Shown: piece after piece, positions 51,182 to 59,401 of the stretch
Layout of the letters: each line of letters begins with the position of its first letter
Numbering within the stretch: the stretch's first letter is position 1
NCBI GenBank assembly: GCA_049512335.1
Contig: JBEKXE010000001.1
Coordinates: 1-64,000 of the forward strand
Length of the DNA: 64,000 nt
Direction of reading: 5' to 3'
Origin: Lustribacter sp049512335
Lineage (GTDB): Bacteria > Vulcanimicrobiota > Vulcanimicrobiia > Vulcanimicrobiales > Vulcanimicrobiaceae
Notes under the pieces: generated by a model
What the model was told of the DNA's origin: nothing
What the model saw: the letters and a program-made list of their open reading frames with translations, nothing else
Database searches by the model: none
Position numbers and translations under genes: made by a program

Positions 51182-52456
51182 ATGCTCTCCAACGCCGACA
51201 ACGAACGCCTGACCCGGGTCGGACCCGGTACCCCGATGGGAACGCTGCTGCGCCGCTACTGGCTGCCCGCGCTCCTGGCCGAGGAAGTCCCCGAGCGCGA
51301 CGGCCCGCCGGTGCGCGTCCGGCTGCTGGGCGAAGACCTGGTCGCGTTTCGCGACAGCGACGGCGTGGTGGGCCTGATCTCGGCCTACTGTCCGCATCGC
51401 CGTGCGCCGATGTTCTTCGGCCGCAACGAAGAGTGCGGGCTGCGCTGCGTCTACCACGGCTGGAAGTTCGACCGCGACGGCGCCTGCGTCGACATGCCCT
51501 CGGAGCCGCCCGACTCGCTGTTCAAGACGAAGGTCAAGATCGAGGCCTATCCCACGTGGGAAGGCGGCGGGATGATCTGGGCCTACCTCGGGCCGCCGGA
51601 ACTCCGCCCCGCAGCGCCCGATCACGAGCTGGTCCGCACGACCCCCGGCCATCGCTACGTCTCGAAGTCCTATCAAGAGTGCAACTGGCTGCAGGCGCTC
51701 GAAGGCGGCGTCGACCCGACCCACGCCACGATCATGCACAACGGCAACATCGGCGACCGGTCGTTCCTCAACGATTACGACAAGCTCGTCGCCGAGCTGA
51801 ATTTGGAGCGCACCGACTACGGCTTCACCTACACCGGCATTCGCCCGCGCGGGCAGCACACGTGGGTGCGCGGCTATCACTGGATCATGCCCTCGTTCCA
51901 CATGCGCGCGCGCGTCGAAGGCAACTTCGGCCGGCCCAAAGTGCACGACGAGATCCCGACGATCGACGGCCACATCTGGATTCCGATCGACGATGAAAAA
52001 ACGTGGGTCTACAACTTCGGCTACTCCCACGATCCCGCGCAAGAGCTCTCGCGCGAACAAGCCCACATCATCGAAACGCGCTTGGGCCGCGGCGACTACC
52101 TCGACAAAAATTACGTCTCCCGCCTGAACAAATCGAACGACTACGGCATCGACCGCCAACGGCAGAAAACCCAATCGATGACCGGCATCGAAGGCATCAA
52201 CACCCAAGATCTCGCGCTGCAAGAAGGCATGGGCGCCATCGTCGACCGCTCCAAGGAACACCTCGGCACGACCGACCGCGCGATCATCACGCTGCGCCAA
52301 GTCCTACTCCAAGCGTTGGACACGCTCGAGAGTGGCGGCACTCCGCCGGCCATCGACCCGGCGACGTATCGCAACGTGCGCAGCATCGACCGCATGGTTG
52401 AAAAGACGCTGGACTGGCGGCAGGCTACTAAAGCGGATTTCGTCGCTCGGTTTTAG
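51182..52456 (+). CDS. Rieske non-heme iron oxygenase, alpha subunit (phthalate dioxygenase-like)
   Basis: 424 residues. The Rieske [2Fe-2S] site is CPHRRAPMFFGRNEECGLRCVYHGWKF (CxH-x16-CxxH); the mononuclear iron ligands are in ECNWLQALEGGVDPTHATIMH, giving Asn, Asp-x2-His-x4-His and a bridging Asp. RYWLPALLAEEVPERDGPPVRVRLLGEDLVAFRD fits the phthalate 4,5-dioxygenase/vanillate demethylase group, which work without a beta subunit. A reductase is not in view. Likely oxidises an aromatic acid; substrate unknown. RBS-like AAGGAA 7 bases before the ATG (51171-51176). Confidence 0.9.
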   Translation: MLSNADNERLTRVGPGTPMGTLLRRYWLPALLAEEVPERDGPPVRVRLLGEDLVAFRDSDGVVGLISAYCPHRRAPMFFGRNEECGLRCVYHGWKFDRDGACVDMPSEPPDSLFKTKVKIEAYPTWEGGGMIWAYLGPPELRPAAPDHELVRTTPGHRYVSKSYQECNWLQALEGGVDPTHATIMHNGNIGDRSFLNDYDKLVAELNLERTDYGFTYTGIRPRGQHTWVRGYHWIMPSFHMRARVEGNFGRPKVHDEIPTIDGHIWIPIDDEKTWVYNFGYSHDPAQELSREQAHIIETRLGRGDYLDKNYVSRLNKSNDYGIDRQRQKTQSMTGIEGINTQDLALQEGMGAIVDRSKEHLGTTDRAIITLRQVLLQALDTLESGGTPPAIDPATYRNVRSIDRMVEKTLDWRQATKADFVARF

Positions 52457-52481
52457 GGCACGGCGCCACCCACGGCCACCA

Positions 52482-53831
52482 CTATTTTCCGATGCAGAAC
52501 CGTGCGAAGATTCCATCGAGGACGGCTTCGGTTGCCACCGCACCGGTGATCTCGCCCAGGGCTGCTAGCGCGGCTAGTAATTCCGGCGCGATCAGGTCCA
52601 GCGCGTCGCCGGCGTCGAGGGTTGCGCGCGCACGTTGCAGCGCTTCGCCGGCGCGCGCTACTGCATCGGCTTGGCGCGCGGATGCCAGATGCGCGCGCGA
52701 CAGATCGAGGTGCTCCGAGCCCCAACCTACCTGCGCCACGTTGGCGCGTACCGCGGCGATCGTTTCGGCATCGTAGACGCTGCCGAGAAGGGCTTCGCGT
52801 TCGTCTGCAGCGCGTTCGTCGTAGCCGCGGCGGCCTACATCGCTCTTGTTGAATAGGACGACGCGCGGCCGGTCGCGGGTCGACGCGAGCACGGCGTTTG
52901 CGTTCGCGTCGAGCGGCTGCGAACCGTCGATCACGACCAGCGCGACCGCGGCTCCGGTTAGCGCTGCGCGCGCGCGTTCGATGCCGATCCGTTCCACGAC
53001 GTCGTCGCTCGCGCGCAGGCCGGCGGTGTCCAGCACGCGGACCGGGACGCCGTCGATGAAGAAGCGTTCCTCGATCACGTCGCGCGTCGTTCCCGGAACC
53101 GCTGCGACGATCGCGCGCTCCTCGCCGAGCAGCGCGTTCAGTAGCGAGGATTTTCCGGCGTTCGGCGGGCCGACGATGGCGAGCGAGAGACCCTCGCGCA
53201 CCAGGCGGCCGCGTTCCCAATCGCCGACCAGTTCCGCCAGCTGCGCTTCGCAGGCGGCGAGACGGCGGTCGACATCGCCGCGGTCCGGTTCGGGGACTTC
53301 ATCGGGATAGTCGATCGCGCCGGCGAGCTCTTCGAGCACGGCGGCGAGGGGCGCGGTCACCTCGCCGATCGCCGCGCGCAGGCCGCCGGTGAGGTTGGCT
53401 TGCGCGGCGCGCGCGCCGGCGTGTGATTCGGCTTCGATCACGGCGGCCACCGCTTCGGCGGCACTGAGGTCGAGTTTGCCGTTGAGGAACGCGCGGCGCG
53501 TGAACTCGCCGGGCCCGGCCGCCCGGGCACCGGCGGCCAAGAGCGCGCGTAGGGTTTCGCGCGCGACGACCGGACTGCCGTGGACGTGCAGTTCCACGAT
53601 GTCTTCGCCGGTTACGGTGCGGGGCGCATCCATTGCGAGCGCTAGGCCCTGGTCCAAGACGGCGCCGTCGACGTCGAGGATCTCGCCGTAGGTGGCGACG
53701 CGGTCGGCCAACGGCGCGCGGCTGCGAAACACGCGCGCGGCGATGCGGCGCGCCTCGGGGCCGCTGCACCGGACGATCGCGATCGCACCGCGCCCCGGCG
53801 GGGTCGCGATCGCCGCGATCGTCTCGTACAC
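52482..53831 (-). CDS. mnmE: tRNA modification GTPase MnmE
   Basis: GTPase partner of MnmG. 449 residues. TIAAIATPPGRGAIAIVRCSGPEA is the formyl-THF-binding start; the G domain has G1 VGPPNAGKSSLLNALLG, G3 DTAGLR and G4 NKSD; the C-terminus ends FARFCIGK, the invariant C-I-G-K with the Cys. GTG at 53831 lies one base after the jag stop. Convergent with the Rieske gene across 25 bp. Confidence 0.97.
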   Translation of the reverse strand: MYETIAAIATPPGRGAIAIVRCSGPEARRIAARVFRSRAPLADRVATYGEILDVDGAVLDQGLALAMDAPRTVTGEDIVELHVHGSPVVARETLRALLAAGARAAGPGEFTRRAFLNGKLDLSAAEAVAAVIEAESHAGARAAQANLTGGLRAAIGEVTAPLAAVLEELAGAIDYPDEVPEPDRGDVDRRLAACEAQLAELVGDWERGRLVREGLSLAIVGPPNAGKSSLLNALLGEERAIVAAVPGTTRDVIEERFFIDGVPVRVLDTAGLRASDDVVERIGIERARAALTGAAVALVVIDGSQPLDANANAVLASTRDRPRVVLFNKSDVGRRGYDERAADEREALLGSVYDAETIAAVRANVAQVGWGSEHLDLSRAHLASARQADAVARAGEALQRARATLDAGDALDLIAPELLAALAALGEITGAVATEAVLDGIFARFCIGK

Positions 53832-53832
53832 G

Positions 53833-54414
53833 CTATTTTGGCGAGACGACCAGCCGGCGATCCGGGTCGACGCCCTCGGATTCCGTGCGCACGACCGACG
53901 ATTCGGCCAGCGCGAGATGCACGATCTTGCGTTCGCTCGGCAGCATCGGCTCGAGCTTCACCGGCTTGCCTTCGCGAATCACGCGCTCCAACGTGCTCAG
54001 CGCCAGCGTCTTGAGCTGATCGGCTTTGCGCGCGCGGTAACCCTCCGCGTCGATCGTGTAATAGCGACGGTTGTTGCGCACGCCGGCGTTGAGGATGTTG
54101 TTGAAGATCAGGTTGAGGGCTTCGAGCGTATTGCCGTTGCGGCCGATCAGATTGGCCAGCCGCGGCCCGCGGATTTCGAAGTATTCGCCCTCCGAGCGCG
54201 CGATGTAGACGATCGACACGTCGTCGATCCCCATCTTGCCGAGCAGCTCTTCGAGCAGCGCGCGCGCCGGCTTCGCGACCTCCGGTTCGACCGACGCGGC
54301 GGTCGTCGAACGCGGCGGTGCCGGCCGGCGATCGAACCGGCCGCCTCCGCGTCCGCCGCGACCGCGGTCGCCGTACTCGCGGCGGCCCGAACTATGCTCG
54401 TTGTCCATGCTCAC
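53833..54414 (-). CDS. jag: RNA-binding protein KhpB/Jag with Arg/Gly-rich N-terminus
   Basis: 193 residues. The KH domain contains GPRLANLIGRNGNTLEALNLIFNNIL (GxxG motif IGRNG) and the R3H domain RKIVHLALAESSVVRTESEGVDPDRRLVVSPK. The usual N-terminal Jag_N domain is absent, replaced by about 45 residues rich in Arg and Gly (RREYGDRGRGGRGGGRFDRRP), like an RGG-type RNA-binding tail. GTG at 54414 or ATG at 54408 may be the start. A 92-bp gap to yidC has no gene. Confidence 0.92.
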   Translation of the reverse strand: MSMDNEHSSGRREYGDRGRGGRGGGRFDRRPAPPRSTTAASVEPEVAKPARALLEELLGKMGIDDVSIVYIARSEGEYFEIRGPRLANLIGRNGNTLEALNLIFNNILNAGVRNNRRYYTIDAEGYRARKADQLKTLALSTLERVIREGKPVKLEPMLPSERKIVHLALAESSVVRTESEGVDPDRRLVVSPK

Positions 54415-54506
54415 TGTCTAGACACCTACTTCCATATTCGCGGTACTGTTTGCGGCTCGGGCCCCGGGAAATACTCCGCTACGATACACGTGAGGGCCCG
54501 AACGCA

Positions 54507-55400
54507 CTATCGTTTACTGCGGCGCGCCGCGCGGCCGCTGGTGCTGCCGTTCTTGCCGCCGGCGAGGGCCGGGCGGTTCGAGGTTTTGCCGCCGCTCACC
54601 GCGGGCGGCTCGGCCGGTTCGAGCGCGACCTTCTTCGGCCCGATCAAACCGTACCGGCGATACATGTAGAATTGTTGCGCCATCGTCAACACGTTGAGCG
54701 TCAGCCAATAGATCAACAGCGCCGACGCCCAATGATAACGCCAGCCGAAATACGCGATCATCGCCGGCGACATGATCGCCATGATCTTCTGCGTCTGGGC
54801 TTGCTGCGGATCGCTCGACGGCGGGCTGCCGTACCGCACGCTGATGTACATCGAGACGACGTAGAGCACGAACAGCGACATGTCGAGCGTCGCGAGACTG
54901 GTCGCGAAAATTTGCGGATAATGCAGCGAGATCGGCGAACCGATCCACAGGAAATGCGCCGACCAGAAGTCGCCCGGCGCCGCGGTCCCCGCGATCTTGC
55001 CGTCGACCATACACCCCTTGGCCGTCCAGTCCAGCGGGTTGCAACCGACGTGTTCCTGGATCGCGTAGAAGAGCCCGAGCAAAATCGGCAACTGGATCAG
55101 CATCGGAAAGCAGCCGGCCAGCGGGTTGACGCCGTGCTCCTTGTAGAGCGCCATCGTCGCCGCTTGCAGCTCTTGCGGTTTGCCCTTGTATTCGGCTTGC
55201 AATTTCTTGAGCAGCGGCTGGACTTTTTGCATCTCGGCCATCGACTTGAATTGCTGCTGGGCCAGCGGAAAGAGCGCCAGCCGCACGACGAGCGCCAACA
55301 GCACCATGTCCAGACCGTACGCCGGCACGACCGCATGGATCGCATTGAGCAGGCCCAGCATCGTGTCGGTGATCGGCTGGAAGAAATTGAAGGCGAACAC
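54507..55400 (-). CDS. yidC: Membrane protein insertase YidC/Oxa1
   Basis: Inserts membrane proteins, alone or with SecYEG. 297 residues, the short form without a large periplasmic domain. GLDMVLLALVVRLALFPLAQQQFKSMAEMQKVQPLLKKLQAEYKGKP is the core helix with the conserved Arg in the groove, then GCFPMLIQLPILLGLFYAIQ, later helices and a basic tail (GGKTSNRPALAGGKNG... RRSKR) that may touch the ribosome. No lipoprotein signal. Start GTG at 55400. A palindrome at 55424-55440 (CGTTGCGG-G-CCGCAACG) lies just upstream. Confidence 0.96.
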   Translation of the reverse strand: MFAFNFFQPITDTMLGLLNAIHAVVPAYGLDMVLLALVVRLALFPLAQQQFKSMAEMQKVQPLLKKLQAEYKGKPQELQAATMALYKEHGVNPLAGCFPMLIQLPILLGLFYAIQEHVGCNPLDWTAKGCMVDGKIAGTAAPGDFWSAHFLWIGSPISLHYPQIFATSLATLDMSLFVLYVVSMYISVRYGSPPSSDPQQAQTQKIMAIMSPAMIAYFGWRYHWASALLIYWLTLNVLTMAQQFYMYRRYGLIGPKKVALEPAEPPAVSGGKTSNRPALAGGKNGSTSGRAARRSKR

Positions 55401-55457
55401 GGGGCCAGGAACCTTTCAGGGGTCGTTGCGGGCCGCAACGCGAGCGCGGCCGCTCCG

Positions 55458-55667
55458 CTAGGGGACGGGGTCGAAGCCGCCGGGATGCCAGGGCGCGCAT
55501 CGAACGATGCGCCGCGCTGCTAGAAATACCCCGCGCAGGGGACCATGTTTCTCGATGGCTGCGGCCGCGTACTCCGAACACGTCGGGACGAACCGGCAGG
55601 CCGGCGGCAAGACCGGCGAGAGCAAGCGCTTGTAGGCGCCGATAAGACCGACGAGCAGCTTCTTCAC
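55458..55667 (-). CDS. yidD: Membrane protein insertion efficiency factor YidD
   Basis: 69 residues. LVGLIGAYKRLLSPVLPPACRFVPTCSEYAAAAIEKHGPLRGVFLAARRIVRCAPWHPGGFDPVP is the whole DUF37 signature with three conserved Cys. GTG at 55667 overlaps the rnpA stop as GTGA. The rpmH-rnpA-yidD-yidC order is the standard one next to oriC. Confidence 0.96.
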   Translation of the reverse strand: MKKLLVGLIGAYKRLLSPVLPPACRFVPTCSEYAAAAIEKHGPLRGVFLAARRIVRCAPWHPGGFDPVP

Positions 55668-55978
55668 GGCAGCAGCCGCGCGAGTTCCGCTGCGACGGCG
55701 GCGAAATCGGCCTCGCCCGCGCCCGGCCGCGCGATCAGCACGACGTCCCGGTGCGGCGGGCGCCCGAACGGCGACCGGTCGAGCACGGATTTGACCCGGC
55801 GCCGCAGCCGGTTGCGCACGACCGCGTTCCCCACGCCCTTGGAGACGGTGATGCCCACGCGGGACGCGTCCCGCGCCGGGCTGCTCAGGAGAACGAAAAG
55901 GGGCCCAACCTGCCGCTGACCGCGGCGCTGGACCCGCGCAAAGTCGCTCCGGCGCCGGAGCGACTGATAGAGGCGCAC
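55664..55978 (-). CDS. rnpA: Ribonuclease P protein component
   Basis: Protein subunit that aids the RNase P RNA in trimming tRNA 5' ends. 104 residues. SLRRRSDFARVQRRGQR and GITVSKGVGNAVVRNRLRRRVKSVL (the RNR motif) are diagnostic. The C-terminal half is shorter than in Bacillus. Start GTG at 55978; 21 bp from the rpmH stop. Confidence 0.95.
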   Translation of the reverse strand: MRLYQSLRRRSDFARVQRRGQRQVGPLFVLLSSPARDASRVGITVSKGVGNAVVRNRLRRRVKSVLDRSPFGRPPHRDVVLIARPGAGEADFAAVAAELARLLP

Positions 55979-55999
55979 GGGCGCTAGCGGCCCCCGGCC

Positions 56000-56134
56000 T
56001 CAGACCGAGAGGCGGTGGCGGCCCTTTTTGCGCCGCGCCGCGATGACCTTACGGCCGTTCTTGGTGCTCATGCGCTCGAGGAAACCGTGGACGCGTTTGC
56101 GCCGGCGGTTGTGCGGCTGGAAGGTCCGCTTCAC
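56000..56134 (-). CDS. rpmH: Ribosomal protein L34
   Basis: 44 residues: KRTFQPHNRRRKRVHGFLERM, STKNGRKVIAARRKKGRHRLSV. This is the complete L34, too short to stand out by length. Start is GTG at 56134, with AGGAG (56145-56149 on this strand) about ten bases upstream as ribosome site. Promoter at 56175-56204. Confidence 0.97.
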   Translation of the reverse strand: MKRTFQPHNRRRKRVHGFLERMSTKNGRKVIAARRKKGRHRLSV

Positions 56135-56174
56135 GGTACGGGTACTCCTGACGGGACGGTTTTGAAAGCACTGT

Positions 56175-56204
56175 ATTGTACCGGGCCGGGAGCCCGGCCG
56201 TCAA
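56175..56204 (-). promoter_or_regulatory. Promoter of rpmH operon with inverted repeat in the spacer
   Basis: On the minus strand TTGACG (56204-56199), 18 bp, TACAAT (56180-56175). The spacer contains GGCCGGG-CT-CCCGGCC, a perfect inverted repeat that could be an operator. The leader to the GTG is about 34 bases. Confidence 0.8.
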
Positions 56205-56522
56205 GGTAAAGCGGGTGATTGCGAACCCTTCCTACGTTGTCCACAACTGTGGATAGGGCTGTGGATAGGCCCCGGCACGAACGCAGCCCGAACCCTTGCG
56301 CCATGAGGGTTCCTGCCGCATAAACCGGGTTCGAAAAAGTTGCGGACAACCCTCGAAAGTGCTCGGTTTATCGCGAAATTAAGGTCGCTGGGTGCCTGTG
56401 GATAAGTGCAGAAAACGGAGGACAATAAACCGCAGGAAGGCGCCCTCGCCTAACCAATCCGGTAGCCTCATCTCTCCGGTCCACGGACGGGCCGACCCGG
56501 TATCTTTTGGCAGGTTTTTCGG
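56205..56522. other. oriC candidate with DnaA boxes
   Basis: Region of 388 bp without genes between rpmH and dnaA (56135-56522); the part right of the rpmH promoter holds four 9-mers matching the DnaA box: TTGTCCACA at 56237-56245, TGTGGATAG at 56248-56256 and 56260-56268, TGTGGATAA at 56397-56405 (reverse of TTATCCACA). A weaker TGCGGACAA lies at 56341-56349. Modest A/T-rich stretches around 56355-56435 may be an unwinding element. TATCTT at 56501 may be the dnaA -10. Confidence 0.85.
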
Positions 56523-57881
56523 ATGCATACTCCCCTCGCGGATGCCCATACCTCGGATCTCTGGGCAGCAGCACTGGAGCTACTGGAGCCGCGCTATAAC
56601 AAGCCGGTTTTCGAGATGTGGCTCAAGCCGATGCGCTTGGTCGAGCTCACCCCCAGCGAGATCGTGCTGGCGGTGAACACCACGTTCGCCCGGGATTGGG
56701 TCGAGAACCGGCTCAAGCACGACATCACGAGCGTGCTGCACGACATCTTGGGCGCCGAAATCGCGCTCCGGGTGGTGGTCGACGCCGCCCCGGGCACCGA
56801 GAGCATCCCGACCGCCGTGCCGGCCCGCCCGGCCGCCGTCACCGACGAGTTGCGGGTCGGAAACCTCAATCCGCGCTATACGTTCGACGATTTCGTCGTC
56901 GGGAATTCCAACCGGTTTGCCCACGCGGCCTCGCAGGCCGTGGCCGAGGCGCCGGCGATGGCCTACAACCCGCTGTTCCTCTACGGCGGCGTGGGGTTGG
57001 GCAAGACGCATTTGATGCACGCGATCGGGCACCGCGTGCTGGCGCGCAATCCGAGCGCCAACATCGTCTACGTCTCGAGCGAAAAGTTCACCAACGAATT
57101 CATCATCGCGATCAAGAACAACCAGACGGTCGAGTTTCGCAACCGTTACCGGCACGTCGACGTGCTGCTGATCGACGACATCCAGTTCCTCGAAGGCAAA
57201 GAACAAACCCAAGAGGAGTTCTTCCACACCTTCAATTCGCTGCACGAAGCGCAGAAGCAACTCGTGATCTCCAGCGACCGGCCGCCCAAAGAAATTCAAA
57301 CGCTCGAGTCACGCCTGCGCTCGCGTTTCGAATGGGGCCTGCTCACCGACATCCAACCGCCGGATTTCGAAACGCGCGAAGCGATTCTGCGCAAGAAAGC
57401 CGAGACCGAAAACGTTCCGGTTCCGGACGACGTGCTGGCCTTCATCGCCAAGGTGATCCCCTCGAACATCCGCGAGCTCGAAGGTTCGCTGATCCGCGTC
57501 GTGGCGTTCGCCAGCTTGACGAAATCGAACCTGACCGTCGAGCTGGCCGGCGAAGTCCTCAAGAACGCCGTGGCGGCCGCGCCGATGCATCGCGTCACGA
57601 TCCCGCTCATCAAAGAGAAGGTGTCGAAGTTCTTCGGCATCTCGATCAAGGAGATGGAAGCCCAACGCCGCGATCAGCGCGTGACGATGCCGCGGCAAGT
57701 CGCGATGTACATCGCCTGGCAGCTCACCGGCGCGTCGCTGCCGCAGATCGCGCGCGAGTTCGGCAAGAAGGACCATACGACCGCGATGTACGCGCGCGAC
57801 AAGATCGCCGATCTCATGGACGCCGACGAAGCCTTCCGCAACCGCGTGCGCACGCTCATCGCCCAAGTTCAATCGGACTAA
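56523..57881 (+). CDS. dnaA: Chromosomal replication initiator protein DnaA
   Basis: AAA+ initiator that melts oriC. 452 residues. Domain I (about 10-85) contains LWAAALELLEPRYNKPVFEMWLKPMRLVEL; the linker is short (about 90-110); domain III has Walker A LFLYGGVGLGKTHLMHAIGHRV, Walker B VDVLLIDDIQFLEGKEQTQEEFF and box VII/VIII; domain IV has ISIKEMEAQRRDQRVTMPRQVAMYIAWQLTGASLPQIAREFGKKDHTTAMYARDKI, the DNA-binding signature. ATG at 56523. DnaA boxes upstream suggest self-control. Confidence 0.98.
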   Translation: MHTPLADAHTSDLWAAALELLEPRYNKPVFEMWLKPMRLVELTPSEIVLAVNTTFARDWVENRLKHDITSVLHDILGAEIALRVVVDAAPGTESIPTAVPARPAAVTDELRVGNLNPRYTFDDFVVGNSNRFAHAASQAVAEAPAMAYNPLFLYGGVGLGKTHLMHAIGHRVLARNPSANIVYVSSEKFTNEFIIAIKNNQTVEFRNRYRHVDVLLIDDIQFLEGKEQTQEEFFHTFNSLHEAQKQLVISSDRPPKEIQTLESRLRSRFEWGLLTDIQPPDFETREAILRKKAETENVPVPDDVLAFIAKVIPSNIRELEGSLIRVVAFASLTKSNLTVELAGEVLKNAVAAAPMHRVTIPLIKEKVSKFFGISIKEMEAQRRDQRVTMPRQVAMYIAWQLTGASLPQIAREFGKKDHTTAMYARDKIADLMDADEAFRNRVRTLIAQVQSD

Positions 57882-57915
57882 AACCCCTTGCGACGAAGCC
57901 AGCCGCGAGTGACTG

Positions 57916-57949
57916 GGGCCCTGCGGGATACCACCCGGCGGGCCCTTTT
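57916..57949 (+). terminator. Terminator hairpin after dnaA
   Basis: Arms GGGCCCTGCGGG (57916-57927) and CCCGGCGGGCCC (57934-57945), two mismatches, six-base loop, then TTTT. Lies 35 bp after the dnaA stop. Confidence 0.7.
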
Positions 57950-58016
57950 CACATCTCCTTTGACCGGAGCGCAGCACTTCGCGTCCGCTCAGCACAGGCT
58001 CCGCGAGCACCGCCAT

Positions 58017-58038
58017 GGGTTCGCCCACAGGCGAACCC
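58017..58038. repeat. Palindrome GGGTTCGC/GCGAACCC
   Basis: GGGTTCGC (58017-58024), loop CCACAG, GCGAACCC (58031-58038), preceded by CAT. Same arms and leading CAT (on the minus strand) as the element at 45230-45248, with a different loop: a small dispersed palindrome family. Confidence 0.65.
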
Positions 58039-58213
58039 TGCACAGGCGAAACTACAGGGCGTGGATAATGCGAACGCGCGCGGCGAGCGGGGAAACCGGG
58101 GATGGACGGCGGCGCCCGTACACACCCCGTCACTCGCGCAAACGCAGTAACGACGGGCCTCGGAGTCATCCATGCACTCCGTGCACGTGCCTACTGATAC
58201 GACGGTTATCTTT

Positions 58214-58219
58214 TATACT
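58214..58219 (+). promoter_or_regulatory. Probable -10 box of dnaN
   Basis: TATACT within the A/T-rich 58205-58226; no clear -35 (CTACTG at 17 bp). Leader to the GTG about 35 bases, with GGAG at 58247-58250 as ribosome site. Confidence 0.5.
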
Positions 58220-58260
58220 TATAAACGAACGCGTCGACGACGCGGCGGAGCGGTGGACGA

Positions 58261-59376
58261 GTGAAGTTTACGTGTAGTACGAAAGACATCGCTTCGGCGG
58301 TCGGTGCCGCCAGCAAGATCGTCAACGCGCACACGACGGTACCGATTCTCTCGAACGTGCTGCTCACGGCTGATGAGTCGGGTATCAAAGTGCGTGCCAC
58401 CGACCTCGAACTGACGCTCGAGCAATCGTTCCCGGCCGAGATCGCGGAGAGCGGAGCCGTTACCGTACCGGCCAAGCTGTTCTCGGGCTACCTCGGCAAT
58501 CTGCCGGCCGGCTTGCTCGAGCTCACCGGGTCGCCGACCCGGGCCTCGATCAAAGCCGAGCGTTCGAACTACGATTTTCTGGCGCTCCCGCCGGATGAGT
58601 ATCCGCCGCTGCCGACCGCCCAGAAAGGCAACTCGTTCGCGATCGCGGCCAAGAAATTTCGCGACGGCGTGAACGCGACGATCTTCGCGGCATCGAGCGA
58701 AGAGGCGCGGGGCGCGGTGCTGATGGGCACGCTGCTCGAGCTCGAAGGTTCGTCGATCACGATGGTCGCCACGGACGGATACCGCCTGGCCAAATGGACC
58801 GGCACGCTCGACCGCCCGCTGGAAGGGTCGGCGAAATACATCGTGCCCTCGCGCGCGCTGGCCGAAGCGGCCCGGAACCTCGGCACGGCCGAGATGCTCG
58901 AAGCGACGGCCCTGGGAGCGCAGGCGAACCAACTCATGCTCACGGCGGGAACCACCTCCATCGTGGTGCGTCTCGTCGACGGGCAGTACCCCAACTACGG
59001 GCAGGTGATTCCGGCTAAGTTCGACCGCTCGGTGACCGTCAACACCAGCGCCTTGATCGGCGGTTTACGCCGGGCCGAGCTGGTCGCCGGCGACCGCGCC
59101 TCGATGGTCAAGCTCGAGGTCGCCAACAACACGCTGATGATCACGGCCAAGTCCGACGTCACCGGCAACGCCTACGAAGAGCTCGAAGTCGAACAAACCG
59201 GCGACGATCTGACGATCGCGTTCAACGCGCGCTATCTGGTCGAGATCCTCAACCACGTCGATTCCCCGCAGACCGTGCTCGAATTTCTCGGACCGCTCTC
59301 ACCGGCCGCCATTCGGCCGCTCGAAGCGAACGATCTCGGCACGCAGCTCTTCGTGTTGATGCCGCTGCGTCAATAG
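58261..59376 (+). CDS. dnaN: DNA polymerase III beta sliding clamp
   Basis: Ring that tethers the polymerase to DNA. 371 residues, three clamp domains. MKFTCSTKDIASAVGAASKIVNAHTTVPILSNVLLTA is the usual start; ATDGYRLAKWTGTLD in domain 2 and LGTQLFVLMPLRQ at the end (MPLR) form the partner-binding pocket. Start is GTG. Followed by recF after a repeat-filled 25-bp gap. Confidence 0.97.
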   Translation: MKFTCSTKDIASAVGAASKIVNAHTTVPILSNVLLTADESGIKVRATDLELTLEQSFPAEIAESGAVTVPAKLFSGYLGNLPAGLLELTGSPTRASIKAERSNYDFLALPPDEYPPLPTAQKGNSFAIAAKKFRDGVNATIFAASSEEARGAVLMGTLLELEGSSITMVATDGYRLAKWTGTLDRPLEGSAKYIVPSRALAEAARNLGTAEMLEATALGAQANQLMLTAGTTSIVVRLVDGQYPNYGQVIPAKFDRSVTVNTSALIGGLRRAELVAGDRASMVKLEVANNTLMITAKSDVTGNAYEELEVEQTGDDLTIAFNARYLVEILNHVDSPQTVLEFLGPLSPAAIRPLEANDLGTQLFVLMPLRQ

Positions 59377-59400
59377 TCCCTGACTTCGCTCGGGCAGGCT
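59376..59400. repeat. Dispersed repeat between dnaN and recF
   Basis: Starts GTCCCTGACTTCGCTCGGG and ends CAGGCT; matches the element at 60956-60982 except for two single missing bases. It makes up essentially the whole gap between the dnaN stop and the recF ATG. Confidence 0.75.
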
Positions 59401-59401
59401 G

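Larger units (their letters stand above)
57950..58260. other. dnaA-dnaN intergenic region
   Basis: About 310 bp without a gene. It holds one DnaA-box-like CGTGGATAA (58060-58068), the palindrome at 58017-58038, and an A/T-rich stretch at 58205-58226 that includes the dnaN -10. In bacteria with a bipartite oriC this is the second part; whether it is used here is open. Confidence 0.6.

Noticed and set aside
58971..59000. Extra DnaA boxes or parS halves inside coding genes (for example GTGAAAC or GGGAAA fragments)
   Set aside because: Only half-sites were found, as expected by chance.
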